Shown here: positions 23,253 to 34,960 of the stretch, one piece after another
How positions within the stretch are numbered: the stretch's first letter is position 1
How the letters are laid out: each line of letters begins with the position of its first letter
Assembly: GCA_034509495.1 (NCBI GenBank)
Contig: CM067507.1
Location: forward strand, 30,408,392-30,472,391
Direction: 5' to 3'
DNA from: Acestrorhynchus altus
Lineage: Eukaryota; Chordata; Actinopteri; Characiformes; Acestrorhynchidae
DNA length: 64,000 nucleotides
Notes under the pieces: model-generated
Database searches by the model: none
What the model was told of the DNA's origin: nothing
Seen by the model: the letters and a program-made list of their open reading frames with translations, nothing else
Program-made: the position numbers and the translations under genes

Positions 23253-23867
23253 ACTGGGGCTTGTACTATTGATCATGTGCGAGAGAGCAGCTCGTGGTCT
23301 ACCATTAGTGCATGTTGGCTGGAAGAGAACATGAGGAGGTGGATACGGGATTTTTAATAAAGCGATGCCTTCATTGTTAACCACCCCTGAAGAGGTGTAC
23401 TTGCAATTGATTTCATTCTGGAGCTGAAGGTATTGATATACTCCCTACTGCACATAGTGCAAAATCAATGGAGCAGTACTGTAGCTCTCACACACAATAA
23501 AAAGTGAGAACAGAACCATCAAGATAAATTAATGAAAATTGCTAGGAATCCCACCTTTAATGTTTTTAACTTACTGGATCATGTGTATTTACTTGCACTG
23601 GGAAGCAATGGTTGGGTAGTCTGCATTAAAACATGTAAGGATTTGTTGTGAATTAAAAGGTTAATCCAAGGTCCTTCCTACAGATGCCTCAATGAACATG
23701 CCCCAGGATACTAGGCTGGTTAAGGTTAATGTAGTGTAGCTTTTACAAGTCTGATTACTTTGAACACTCCTCAAATGTAACAAATAACTATGATAATTGC
23801 AGCAAGCAATTTGTGACCATCCATAAACTGAAATCAATGCCAAGATGAAGGTCATCTGAGATCTCAG
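23251..23867. other. Non-coding sequence
   Basis: No gene or repeat recognised. Confidence 0.5.
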
Positions 23868-24120
23868 ACAACATGCCCACATGGGGTTTGTATGTTCCAA
23901 CCAGGAAAAGTTTTGTCTATGGATATCATATTGGCCCCACATATGGCTGCCCACTAGAGTCCCCCACATGAGACTTAGATGGGACGCATATGTGATTAAA
24001 CCAAACTGGGTCCCAATAGCAACACGTACAAACCAACTCATAGCCCATGACTATTTGGAACCCACAATGGCTATGTTCATCCCATGTGAGCCCTACATGA
24101 ACATATTCACTGGGACCTCA
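23868..24120 (-). repeat. GTGGGTTCCA-type dispersed repeat, minus copy
   Basis: The reverse complement aligns with 33182-33345 over roughly 110 bases: TCACATGGGATGAACATAG, TGTGGGTTCCA, GGTTTGTACGTGTTGCTATT and GGGACCCAGTT. Within it, CCCACATG/CATGTGGG modules recur, so it is itself built from short degenerate units. It generates the spurious 126-codon frame at 23661-24041. Confidence 0.7.
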
Positions 24121-25221
24121 TTCAGTACATGAAAGCTTCAATGAGTGTTCTGCCAGGAGGCTCAAAAGATATGGTCCCTTCCTCAACTAATCACCTGCCC
24201 CCACTTGTTTTCCTTTTTGCTGCTTTTCAGATGCTGCTTTGTTTCCCCCTCCTGTGCCCAGAGGGTTGGTTCCACCCCTACATTCACTACTCCCTCGCAG
24301 TTTCAAGAACTGGACCAATGGTGGGGTCGATAGCAAAAACTTTAACTTATATAGTTACTTTTCAAACTCAAAATCTTTGGTCAAGAATTTAACTTTTGCA
24401 TGCACCTCAAGACTCTTTGGTTAGAAATGTAGTTTTTGCTACAGAATGTCACTTGAAGAGAACATCACACATGAATGTTAAATTACAGGCCCCTGAAGTC
24501 AAAACATTTGATCCATACCAGGTAATTTCTGCAACACTTAGAATATTAGTCATACATGGAACTACACTCTGCACACTCAACTACACTCTAAGAATGTAGG
24601 ACTAAAACAGGGTTATTTGATGCATAACAATAGTGGAAGCCTATTTGAAGCTATATAGAAATATTTTAAAGGATATCATGAAGAACCAGCTACAAACTGA
24701 AGAAGGAATTCACCACACGAAGATCTATTTATGTATTCAAATGGTTTTTGAGTGGTCATTGTTCTAGAGTTGGCACAAAAATTAAGTGGACCCTTTAGAA
24801 ATGTAGAAATATGTGGTCTGACCAATACTATGTAGTAACGTATATAAGATTAGCAGTTTTGGGGACAAATGATCTCATAAATGTGTTTGAGATTAGTAAC
24901 ATTTTGGAGATGCCTTGCATGTACAGCCCTTGTCACTGTAATACACAGTAAAAAGTAAAAGGAAGCTCTTAATATGCTTCAATTAACCTTCAATAAATGG
25001 ACAAGGGTCTTGAAGCATCTTGAAGCATCTTAAGAGTTTCCTCTCAAACTGAAGTACCTCAAAAAAGTTCCTCAAGGATCTTGTACTTTTTTTTTTACAG
25101 CATATATAAAACCATTGCCATTGCTAAATGACACATAGAAACCATTTTAAGTGCCTTAAACCTGCTGCCCCTGATTACTTTGCTTTATACCTATCTTTTA
25201 AGTGCACTAAGTAAGTGGATT
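24121..25221. other. Non-coding sequence with degenerate GGTTCTTT-type pieces
   Basis: Contains decayed stretches (about 24590-24780 and 24955-25100) that resemble the fish repeats with GGTTCTTTGAGTG and GTTCCTCAAGG phrases. A local tandem duplication, TCTTGAAGCA, occurs at about 25011-25030. No gene seen. Confidence 0.45.
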
Positions 25222-25440
25222 CGCATTAAGAGGAGCCAGCTCAGGTGGTTTGGGAACTGATAAGGACGTTCAATGGTTGCCTCCAGTTGGCAATGTACAA
25301 GGCATAACCAACTTCAAGGAAACCCAGAGGAAGACCCAGGACCCACTAGAGGGATTATATCTCCCAGCTGGCCTGGGAGTATTTGGTGATCCCTCAGCAG
25401 AAGCTGATAACTTTCCTGCGACAGGAACACTCAGGCTTTT
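25222..25440 (+). mobile_element. LINE reverse-transcriptase C-terminal relic
   Basis: Two frames give family motifs. RIKRSQLRWFGN, followed by TGA at 25258-25260, matches the usual RIERSQMRWFGH. Farther on, in another frame, GRPRTH-stop-RDYISQLAWEYL matches GRPRTRWRDYVSRLAWERL. This block closes the ORF of a common fish non-LTR retrotransposon with an RTE/Rex-like end. At least one frameshift and two stops make it dead. The 3' UTR is not recognisable. Confidence 0.82.
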
Positions 25441-25544
25441 GTGCTCACCCATTCACCCTGGATCAAGCATATAAGAAGAGGAACAAATACACAGAGAGTT
25501 AAAGATTGTGGCCATTCTGTTTCTGCAATGGTTTGCAGCCCTAC
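25441..25544. other. Short non-coding segment
   Basis: Nothing recognised. Confidence 0.4.
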
Positions 25545-25690
25545 CCCATTCACCATTTATCTGTTTCTGACCACACCAGATCTAATTTCAGAATCCTCAC
25601 ACTGGAGTGACACTGATATGGCTATATCGTTGTGTGGTTCTGAAGGCACAGTGGTGTTGTAAAGGTTTTTCCACTTCAGTGACAATGCAA
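25545..25690. mobile_element. Possible partial copy of the 26.85-kb repeat family
   Basis: Phrases TCCTCACACTGGAGTGACAC, TGATATGGCTATATCGTTGT and TTTTTCCACTTCAGTG resemble the other half of the repeat seen at 26848-27102, as I recall that family. Family membership rests on memory and is weak. Confidence 0.35.
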
Positions 25691-26687
25691 AAAATTCCAA
25701 CCAAGTGTAGCTCTGTGGTCAGCAAGTGACTGTTAAGAAAAGAAAACTGAGCAATGGATTACAGTTTCTAATCATCCTAGCTAACTGATGAGCAGATACA
25801 TCTCCAGTCTTTAGATGATCTGAGATCCATCTATATTCATAGCTCAAATGGTCCTTTATGTGCAATAAAGTTTTGAATGAATTATTTACAACAGGCTTTG
25901 AATTATAAAAAACATTTAACCACACAAAGAACCATGTATGCATCCAATTTACCTCAGAGAACTGATGCTCACATTGGCCTGCGTCATACTAAGTGATGGG
26001 AGAACGAGACCAATTGTGCCTTCTGACATCACTGAGAATCAACAATGCAATGTCCATAAGACCAGCGCTTAGACAGTTGCACCCCCTTGGAGGCCCATAC
26101 TTCTTTTCTAATGAAACACACCAGTGTTTTAAAAATACGGGCACTATCCGTGAAAAGTATATCATGACGCAATTGAGTGTAACAATAACATTGCCATACA
26201 AACCACCCCTAAGACCTGGGCTTGTCCAGAAATATTCATAGCTGATGGAAGATCAGAAACAATTTCCCTACAACACCTTATTGTTACTATGTGACTATGT
26301 GGTTTGAAATCAAATAACTGATGGAAAACCTTGTACCCCTTTCGAACACAGAAACAATATGAAGCCGTGGACTTGTTTTTCAATCTGTATAACATTTAAA
26401 TAGCTGACAGAAATATTTTCTTTGAAACTCTATGCTACACAAACATTCAATAAATTTTACTTGGATTATTTTAGCAAGTAGTGATATTTCAGAGCGTGAC
26501 ATTCCGAATGTGTCACGCTGTCAGTCACCTGTGTGCAGTCGGTGCTGCAGCAGACGCTGCTGTGAGTAATGAGATATCTACATCAGTCTTATTCATGACT
26601 CTGGCTTTCAGCCGGGACTCCAGCTCACTTTATGACTCCTGACACTTTCTTCAATGTAAACTTTCTCTTTTTTGACATGTATGAATG

Positions 26688-26689
<2 letters not shown>
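25691..26689. other. Non-coding sequence
   Basis: No gene. A GC-balanced patch at 26490-26620 lacks repeats and might be conserved; there is no other evidence. Confidence 0.5.

Positions 26690-26736
<47 letters not shown>
26690..26736. repeat. (CA)n microsatellite
   Basis: Uninterrupted CA array. Confidence 0.97.
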
Positions 26737-26740
<4 letters not shown>

Positions 26741-26847
26741 ATCACACATATACACAGTTGAGAGTTTATTACAGGGAAACTAAAATACCACCTTTTTACA
26801 TCAGAAAACATGATGTTCCTAGGCTTAATTACACATTTAAACTGCTC

Positions 26848-27102
26848 TCTGATCCACATGTACCAGTGCAACACATACTAACACACCACCACCACCATCT
26901 CAGTATTACTGCAGTGCTGAGAATGACCCACAACCCACAACTCTGTGGTGGTCCTGTGGGGTCCTGAGCAATGAAGATCAGGGTGAAAGGAGGATTACAA
27001 AGTATGCATAGAAACAGATGGACTGGAGTCTGTAATTAAAGAACTACAAAGTGCTCTTCTATGGTAAGAGTAGCTAATAAAATGGACAGTAGAAACAAGG
27101 CC
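26848..27102 (+). mobile_element. Dispersed fish DNA repeat (MITE-like)
   Basis: I recognise the run of phrases CTGATCCACATGTACCAGTG, ACACACCACCACCACC, CTGCAGTGCTGAGAATGACC, GTGGTGGTCCTGTGGGGTCC, GAAACAGATGGACTGGAGTC and AATAAAATGGACAGT as one widespread fish repeat. It has no coding frame. Its class (probably non-autonomous DNA transposon) is not settled by what is visible. Confidence 0.7.
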
Positions 27103-27317
27103 TTAGGCCATGTGAGCTAGCTTAGCCAAGCCACATGAGTTTAAGTTTATGTCTGTGAATGTTAATGCATTAAAACGAAAATATATTTTAATCTAAAGCA
27201 GAAAATATGCCCGGATGAACCTTGGTGGTCCAAGGGGCAGGCTTCAAACCTGTAGCTGCTTATCGGCAGAGTGGTTCAGTTCTACCTTTGGGGCAACATA
27301 CCTGGGAACGAACACAA

Positions 27318-27540
27318 TAAAGATACTGCTGTGGCCTGGTGGTTAAAAAAACAGGCTTGTGACTGGAAGGTTGCTGGTTTGAATCCCTGAACTGGCAGGA
27401 CGTGACTTAAGTGCCTTCGAGCAAGACACTTGACTCCCACAAGTCTGGGCATGTGTGCTTGCTGTGGTGTGTGTGAATTTATTAGTATGTATGGGTTAAA
27501 TGCAGAGGACAAATTCCTCTGTGTGCAATGAGCAACTTTA
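27318..27540 (+). mobile_element. tRNA-derived SINE
   Basis: The head (TGTGGCCTGGTGGTTA...GGTTTGAATCCC) carries A-box-like and B-box-like RNA polymerase III promoter elements. The body has GAACTGGCAGGACGTGAC, GAGCAAGACACTTGACTCCC and GGGTTAAATGCAGAGGACAA, which I recognise as a common fish SINE. Flanking duplication is unclear. Upstream, 27235-27310 (CGGCAGAGTGGTTCAGTTCT) may be part of the same or another tRNA-like element. Confidence 0.82.
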
Positions 27541-28061
27541 CCTAAATATAGTGTTAACCCATTGCAAATTCATCAGAAGTATATCATAAACCAACCTAAA
27601 AAAAGTACTGATCAGCCTAACACTAATCAATAACACTAACAGCCTGAATGCATGTGCTGAATGCAACTGGCATGAAACTGCTGCTGGCCTTTAGTTGTGG
27701 CTCTGCAGTCAGATATTACTGGGGGGGATTAGACACAGGTATATCCTAAAATCTCTAAGATTGAATAGATAAATAATGCTGGTTTACGCTGTACAAGCCT
27801 TGACAATCATGCACCATACCATTCAGCCTGCCTGGCTCTCCTCCTCTAAGCTTTAGAAGATGCTGCAAACATGGAAAACAGCATAAGAGGAAGCATTTGT
27901 GCACTCCAGGTGGAGAGAGCAATGGAAGGAGAGAGAGAAAGAGAGAGAAATTGGCTGGCACCCCATCATCTCCCTCCTCACTCTTTCTCCAAATGGCTTT
28001 TCCAAACTGTGTCCTTTCAGTAGCTAATAATAGCTGGGTGTGCAATTCTTCCCCCTGTGTG
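27541..28061. other. Non-coding sequence
   Basis: No gene seen. Short GA-rich patch near 27916-27950. Confidence 0.5.
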
Positions 28062-28102
28062 CATGTGTGTGTGTGTGTGTATGTGGGTGGGTGTGTGTTG
28101 AG
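28062..28102. repeat. Short interrupted (TG)n / TGGG tract
   Basis: GTGTGTGTGT followed by ATGTGGGTGGGTGTGTGTTG. Confidence 0.85.
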
Positions 28103-28323
28103 CGAGGAGGGGGATACGACTGTGTGGTAGGGCTGATGGTTCAGATCCCTGGGGGTGATTCATCTTGAAGAGTGAGGAGCATGGGAAGTTAATGTGCACC
28201 CCATCTAGAAGGAGACATTTAGGGAAAGGTGTGTGTGCGTGTGTGTTTCCTTTACTTTTTATTACACTCCAGGGGGTCCCAGGATGTGTTCAGCAGGATC
28301 GAAGCAAGAGTTATGTCCCATGT

Positions 28324-28327
<4 letters not shown>

Positions 28328-28388
<61 letters not shown>
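28328..28388. repeat. (TG)n microsatellite
   Basis: Uninterrupted TG array. It yields several overlapping Cys-Val spurious frames. Confidence 0.97.
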
Positions 28389-29894
<1,506 letters not shown>

Positions 29895-30560
29895 TTAAGT
29901 TAAGATAATCCTTTCTTAGTAAGGCACTTTGTACAAGAAATAGATATAGTATAGTGTATACAGTATAATATCTACAAATCCAAAATATATACAGATATAT
30001 TACACACTGCACGTGGGGAGATGGAAGAAGTATTGAACATTATGTTGCATTGAAAACTCTAATAGTGTATGGATTTTAATGTGTGTGTCCATGGTCTGCT
30101 GAGAGTAGTGCTGATTGTACAGTCTAACAGCAGCAGAAAGGAAGGACCTGTGATACCGCTCCTTCACACACTTATGGTGAAGCAGCCTGTCACTGAAGGT
30201 TCTGCCCAGTGCTGTCAGAATCTCAAGCATGGGGTGGGAATCATTCTCCAACATGGATGCCAGTTTGGCTAACATCATTCTGTCTCCCACCACCTGCACT
30301 GGGTCTAAGGGGCTTCCCAGGACAGAACTGGCCCTCAATGAGTTTGTTCAGTTTCTTCTTGCCTGCCATCAAAATACTACTGCCACAGCAGACCACACTG
30401 AAAAAGATGGTAATTGCCTCCACTGTGTCAGAGAAGGTCCTCAGGAATTCTCCCAGCATTCCAAATGACCTCAGTTTTCTCAATAGGTGGAGTTTACTTT
30501 GACCTCCTTTGTAAACTATAGTGGTGTTAACTGACCATCTGTCGTGCTCTCCTTGGACTT
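29895..30560 (-). mobile_element. LINE 3' end with frameshifted reverse-transcriptase C-terminus
   Basis: On the minus strand, one frame reads QSKLHLLRKLRSFGM, then LRTFSDTVEAI, then KKKLNKLI. The next block, ASSVLGSPLDPVQVVGDR, LENDSHPMLEILTALG and CVKERYHRSFLSAAVRLYN, is in another frame, so a frameshift lies near 30340. These are the end of the ORF in a CR1/L2/Rex-like fish LINE. The left edge carries AGATAATCCTTTCTTAGTAA at about 29903, the 3' end typical of the family. The 5' part is absent, so it is a dead 5'-truncated copy. Confidence 0.9.
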
Positions 30561-33181
30561 GCCAGCTCTCTTCATTTCTAATTATATGTTTCATTGGGTT
30601 GACAGTGGGTTATTGGTTAGATGAAGACAGAGCTTGCATTTTTGATATCTCCATATTTGTACTAGATATTAAATTGCCATTCAGTTCATATCAGTGCCAA
30701 TAGCTGGGCAGCTCAGGCAAACAACTCAAAGTGCTGGATCCTCACAACAGTTTTATCTTACTCTTTTCTCCCTTTATATTACTCTTTTCTTTTTACTAAA
30801 AAGTAAAATATTCACATTAAAAATATTATTAGTGGAAAAAGAGTCAAATATAGCTTATAACTTATTTTTTGGCCACAAAGTAGAAGAGCAAATATTATAT
30901 ATTTCTGTCAGAAATTTATATTTATATATTCTGTCAGAATGTATAGTGTTAAAATAACAACAGTACCTGAAGGCTATGCCTAAGACTGGCTGGCCCTAGC
31001 CACCAAGAAGGATTGAATTCCATGACTTACAAACTCTAAAAAAGTCTGTTTTTAAAGACTGTTGTTAATAAACATAATTATATTGGCTGGTTGATATAGA
31101 AATCAAATTATGAGACCATCATACATTGTTAAATAAAGACAAGAACAACTTGAATTACCTGTATTGGGATTTTACTGCCTGAATGTATTGTTCTGTGCTT
31201 AAAATATGACTATGTTGGCAGCTTGTTCATTAATGTTTATCACTTCAGTTCATCACCAAGTTTGGTTCCAAAAATCTCAATAAGTTCTCTTAAACCAAGC
31301 TGACATGTGTGCCAGGATGATTGACACTTCTGGATGGAGTCTCACACTGTGTTATTGTTACTTGTCATTACTCCTGTTCAAGAGGTCACAGGTCAAATTG
31401 CTGCCCCAAGGTGACATGGAAGAATACTTTCTTTGAGAATACATTCCAGTGGTCCCGTCAAACAATGGAGGGGCATATCAAGGGACCACTTCCATTTTCA
31501 TCACGTTGCAGCACACAATATCAACACACCACAGAAAGTTGACTTTTCCTGATCAAGGTCCTCATAATTTGGTCAGAAACCTGGTAAGAAAAGCAAGAAC
31601 TCATGCTAGATATTTGAAAGCCAACTCTGTGCGGAGATGGAGGTCAGAGGTTACGATATGCCCCGAGGAGGTACATGTCTTGGATGTAATAGATTTCCTC
31701 ACCTCCCCATGCCTCCCACTGGGCTGCACGGAGGTGCCGCCCTGACTAATTTCAGGGTTCCCCGCATTTGGCCAGAAACATAGAACATTTCAGAAGAGGT
31801 TTAGGAGAGGTTGATATTTTCCCGTGAGGTTAGAGATGTCCTTCAGGCATGGGGGCATTCCCAAGATGCTTCTGCTTCTTCTAAGAGGGATTTGCTCCCA
31901 ACTGCTGAGGTGGGAAGGAAAAGGCTTGACTTGTGATAAGGCTTATTTTTCATACCCCACAACCTACCTAAGATAAATCTAGTTTCCAAAGACATCTTTC
32001 AAAAGACCATTAACAGACAATAAGCCAGTAGAGTCATGGGAATTAAAATCTTGTGAACATTGTTTACATTTCATCACTGGGCTGTTTGCTAATGTTTGCT
32101 GAGATCCTGCAGGTCATGGCTGAGTACATTAGCACTGTGAGACAGGTCCACGGTCTGCTGGCAGTAACACTACAAGAGGCTCATGATTCTGTGCATTTGT
32201 CTCTTCGTTAGTGAGTAGCTTCCCTCTTAATCCATTCAAACCTCCCTTTCAGACATAATACACCTTCAAACAGGTCTGTCTACGTGTCATCCCTAGATAT
32301 CAAGTGTTGCCGCAGACTTTGTGAGAAAAGCCAACGCCTCACTTGAAAGAAATTTTGCCAGTGCCAAATGCAGGTGACATGCACAATCCTCCCCTCTGTT
32401 ATTCTGTTCTTCCGCTCTAATCCTTTACAGACTAAAACCCAGAGACAGCAGACGAAGTTAATTAACAATAATCAGCTTCCAAACAGACTCGCCTGCAGTT
32501 GTTTCATTCCAGTTTGTCATTTAATAGTGGCAGTTTGTTAATAAGGGCATGAAATGTTGGAGCTTGGTGAACAATCAAGGTATTCCCGACCTGGCTTTAA
32601 TGTTATTTTTTATTTAGTTGCAAAGAATATGAAATGTGTCACATCCAAGAAGAATAATAATTAATCTTCCTATCGTCAGTCATGCATGCAGGCCCACAAA
32701 TGCCTTCATCTTCCTTTTGACATGTTCTTTGCAGGTGACTACATTGGCTGTCAAGTCAATTGTCAGTCTTGATTACATTCCTTGCTTCTCCTGGGCTTTA
32801 CCTTATAAAGCTGGTAAATTCTCCATGAACCTGCGTGGAAATCCTGACTTGAATCTGAGATCACTTGAAGGACTGTGGAAGTTGAACTGAAGGACCTTGT
32901 TTGTACTTAATTGCACATTGTACTTATGAACGTGCATAGTCTTGTTTACCTTCATGAAAGATAAATGCCATCCTTGATTAAACTCCCCTGCACTTCTTAG
33001 TATTTGGTATCTTGCAAATAATTATATATATATACATACATAACTATGGTTGTGTATATATACAATGGCCCATCTGTTTTAACTCAGTCTAAGAATACCT
33101 TCACTCCTATGTTGCTTGGTCTGGTCTTTCAGATTTTCGGTTAGAACCAAAATAGTGGGTCTGAAAGGTGCCTTCCCAGCC
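30561..33181. other. Non-coding sequence, about 2.6 kb, no gene
   Basis: AT-rich to 31300, then more mixed. A patch at 31600-31760 is GC-balanced and the patch at 32440-32580 has AATTAACAATAATCAGC-type sequence; both might be conserved non-coding DNA. Frames at 31321-31542 and 31449-31745 overlap each other and have no domains. ATATAT-rich at 33024-33063. Confidence 0.5.
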
Positions 33182-33345
33182 AACATGGTCATGTGGAGTT
33201 CACACGGGTGCAACATAGGCTATGTGGGTTCCAGGTGGGCACAGGCTTTGCGTGGGTTTGTATATGTGTTGTTATTGGAACCCAGTTGGGCTTCCCGAGT
33301 GGAAACCATCTTTACAGCCCACCTTAATCTCACATGGGTCCCACT
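33182..33345 (+). repeat. GTGGGTTCCA-type dispersed repeat, plus copy
   Basis: Aligns with the reverse complement of 23868-24120. Shared blocks are TTCACACGGGTGCAACATAG, TATGTGGGTTCCA, GGTTTGTATATGTGTTGTTA and TTGGAACCCAGTTGGG. No frame or terminal repeats. I have seen similar GGGTTCCA/CCCACATGGG repeats in fish genomes but cannot name the family. Confidence 0.7.
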
Positions 33346-34759
33346 CTAGTATAAACCACATGGACACTTTTGCACAAGTTACAAGAAACTGAGGCAGGCA
33401 ATCGTCACCCAAGAAGTTAAAATGAGCTTCGGGGAGCTATTGGGGATGATTATATCTATGATTATTGCGGAACATGTTCATTCACCAAATTCAAACCAAT
33501 CAAGTACTGCACTTGAAGATGGTGCTGCTGGTGGTATTGGTAGTAGTGAACTAACATTAATTTAAATGTAAATATTGGACAACCTGGTCCAAACCAACAG
33601 TCAATTCAACTCACCAGTCTGTACTTAATGTTGATGCCAGGATCCAGAATACTTTAAGCAAACAAAACAATTCTTTACATAAAGCATAAGTAAACAGTGA
33701 CATCCACATTGGTATTCTGCATTGCTTACTCCACCTCCAAGTGCTTATGCATTTGGAGCTCTGGAGCTTTTTGTCAGAAACTATATGAACACTCTGGGAC
33801 AAATGTTTTTTGTTTACTTCTGTTTTTCTGAAACCAAAAACACAGCAAGTATTTTTAGCATTGCAACAAAACAGAGAGCACAGTTTGAGCATTAAGCAAG
33901 CAATGTTTTTTATTCAGTGAGGAGCATCAGTAGTGTATACTTATCTGTTTTGTTGTGTGTGGATGAGAGTAAGTCATTTAGAAAGAGTGTCGACTATAGT
34001 GTTCATATGTTGCTGATAAACAACTAAAATACAACCAGCTTAAAGTATGTTCAAATGAATAGGGTTTTTAGAGACACATCATTTGTTCCTTTTTATGGGC
34101 TCAGAAAGCTGGGGCTTACTAAAATCCAGAGGGATTCCAGAGGGATTTTGATGAAATTCTAATGTTCAGCAGACAGTTCAACACTTTTCTGAGGCAATGC
34201 AACATGAGAAACAATGAGGGTAAATGTCTTATGTAGCCAACATTTTCAAAACTGGCATATAACCAGTAAAAAAAAAAAAAGAACAATACGGTCACGCAAC
34301 AGGACATTTACACCAACGTGGCCAATTTGAATCCTTGCCATACATAACTGACCTTGAAACATTTGCTTAACTAAGTAAATGTACTGATTTTTATGCTTAT
34401 TGAGTTTTAAAAGTCAGTATTTACATTTTCTAAAAGTAGACTCACAGCAAAGTATGAATTTGTTCAATTTCTAAGAGATTTAAACTCATTATTAAGATGT
34501 ACTTTATGGTTGTCTGTAGGACAGCATTTTAATTACAGAATGTTATTCATAATTGCTGGGATTTTGGGAATTTTAAAATGTTATATATATTGTAAACTGC
34601 ATGTAATGTGTATACAATTATGGCAAAAACATTTATAAATGTTAATATTACATTTTTCATTTATAGTGTTGTCATACCTCAAGACTGCATGTTTACCTTA
34701 CAGATAAAGCAAAATAAAATTAGTCTAAAACATTAAATTGTCTGTAATGCAAATTAATG
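33346..34759. other. AT-rich non-coding sequence
   Basis: No gene. Small tandem duplication CCAGAGGGATT at 34126-34148. A12 run near 34269-34280. Confidence 0.55.
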
Positions 34760-34960
34760 CAAAGGAAAGACAGACATCAATGTAGTCCCCTTGGCCTTCC
34801 ACACACTTTTCTGAATGTTCTGACACTGAAGCTGTGCTGGTACACCTCTTTTGAGATGGCCCGCAGGTGGTCCTTCACATTCTGCATGATGTCTTCTCTG
34901 GTCTGAAATCTCCTTTCAGGGGCATTTTCAGCTTAGGGAAAAGACAGAAGTCAGAAATGT
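34760..34960 (-). mobile_element. mariner-type transposase C-terminal relic
   Basis: On the minus strand one frame reads FQTREDIMQNVKDHLRAISK and EVYQHSF. A shifted frame continues KCVEGQGDYIDV. Together they match the end of mariner/SETMAR-like transposases, where a QxCFxxWxxRxxRCV segment is followed by a GDY motif. Upstream nucleotides (AGGGGCATTTTCAGCTTAGG on the plus strand) also fit the family. An indel separates the two blocks and the rest of the gene is gone. Confidence 0.75.

Noticed and set aside
23661..24041. 126-codon minus-strand open frame
   Set aside because: Overlaps the GTGGGTTCCA-type dispersed repeat and ends in unrelated sequence.
27318..27540. Functional tRNA gene
   Set aside because: A-box and B-box-like phrases belong to a SINE head; the cloverleaf is not intact and the SINE body follows directly.
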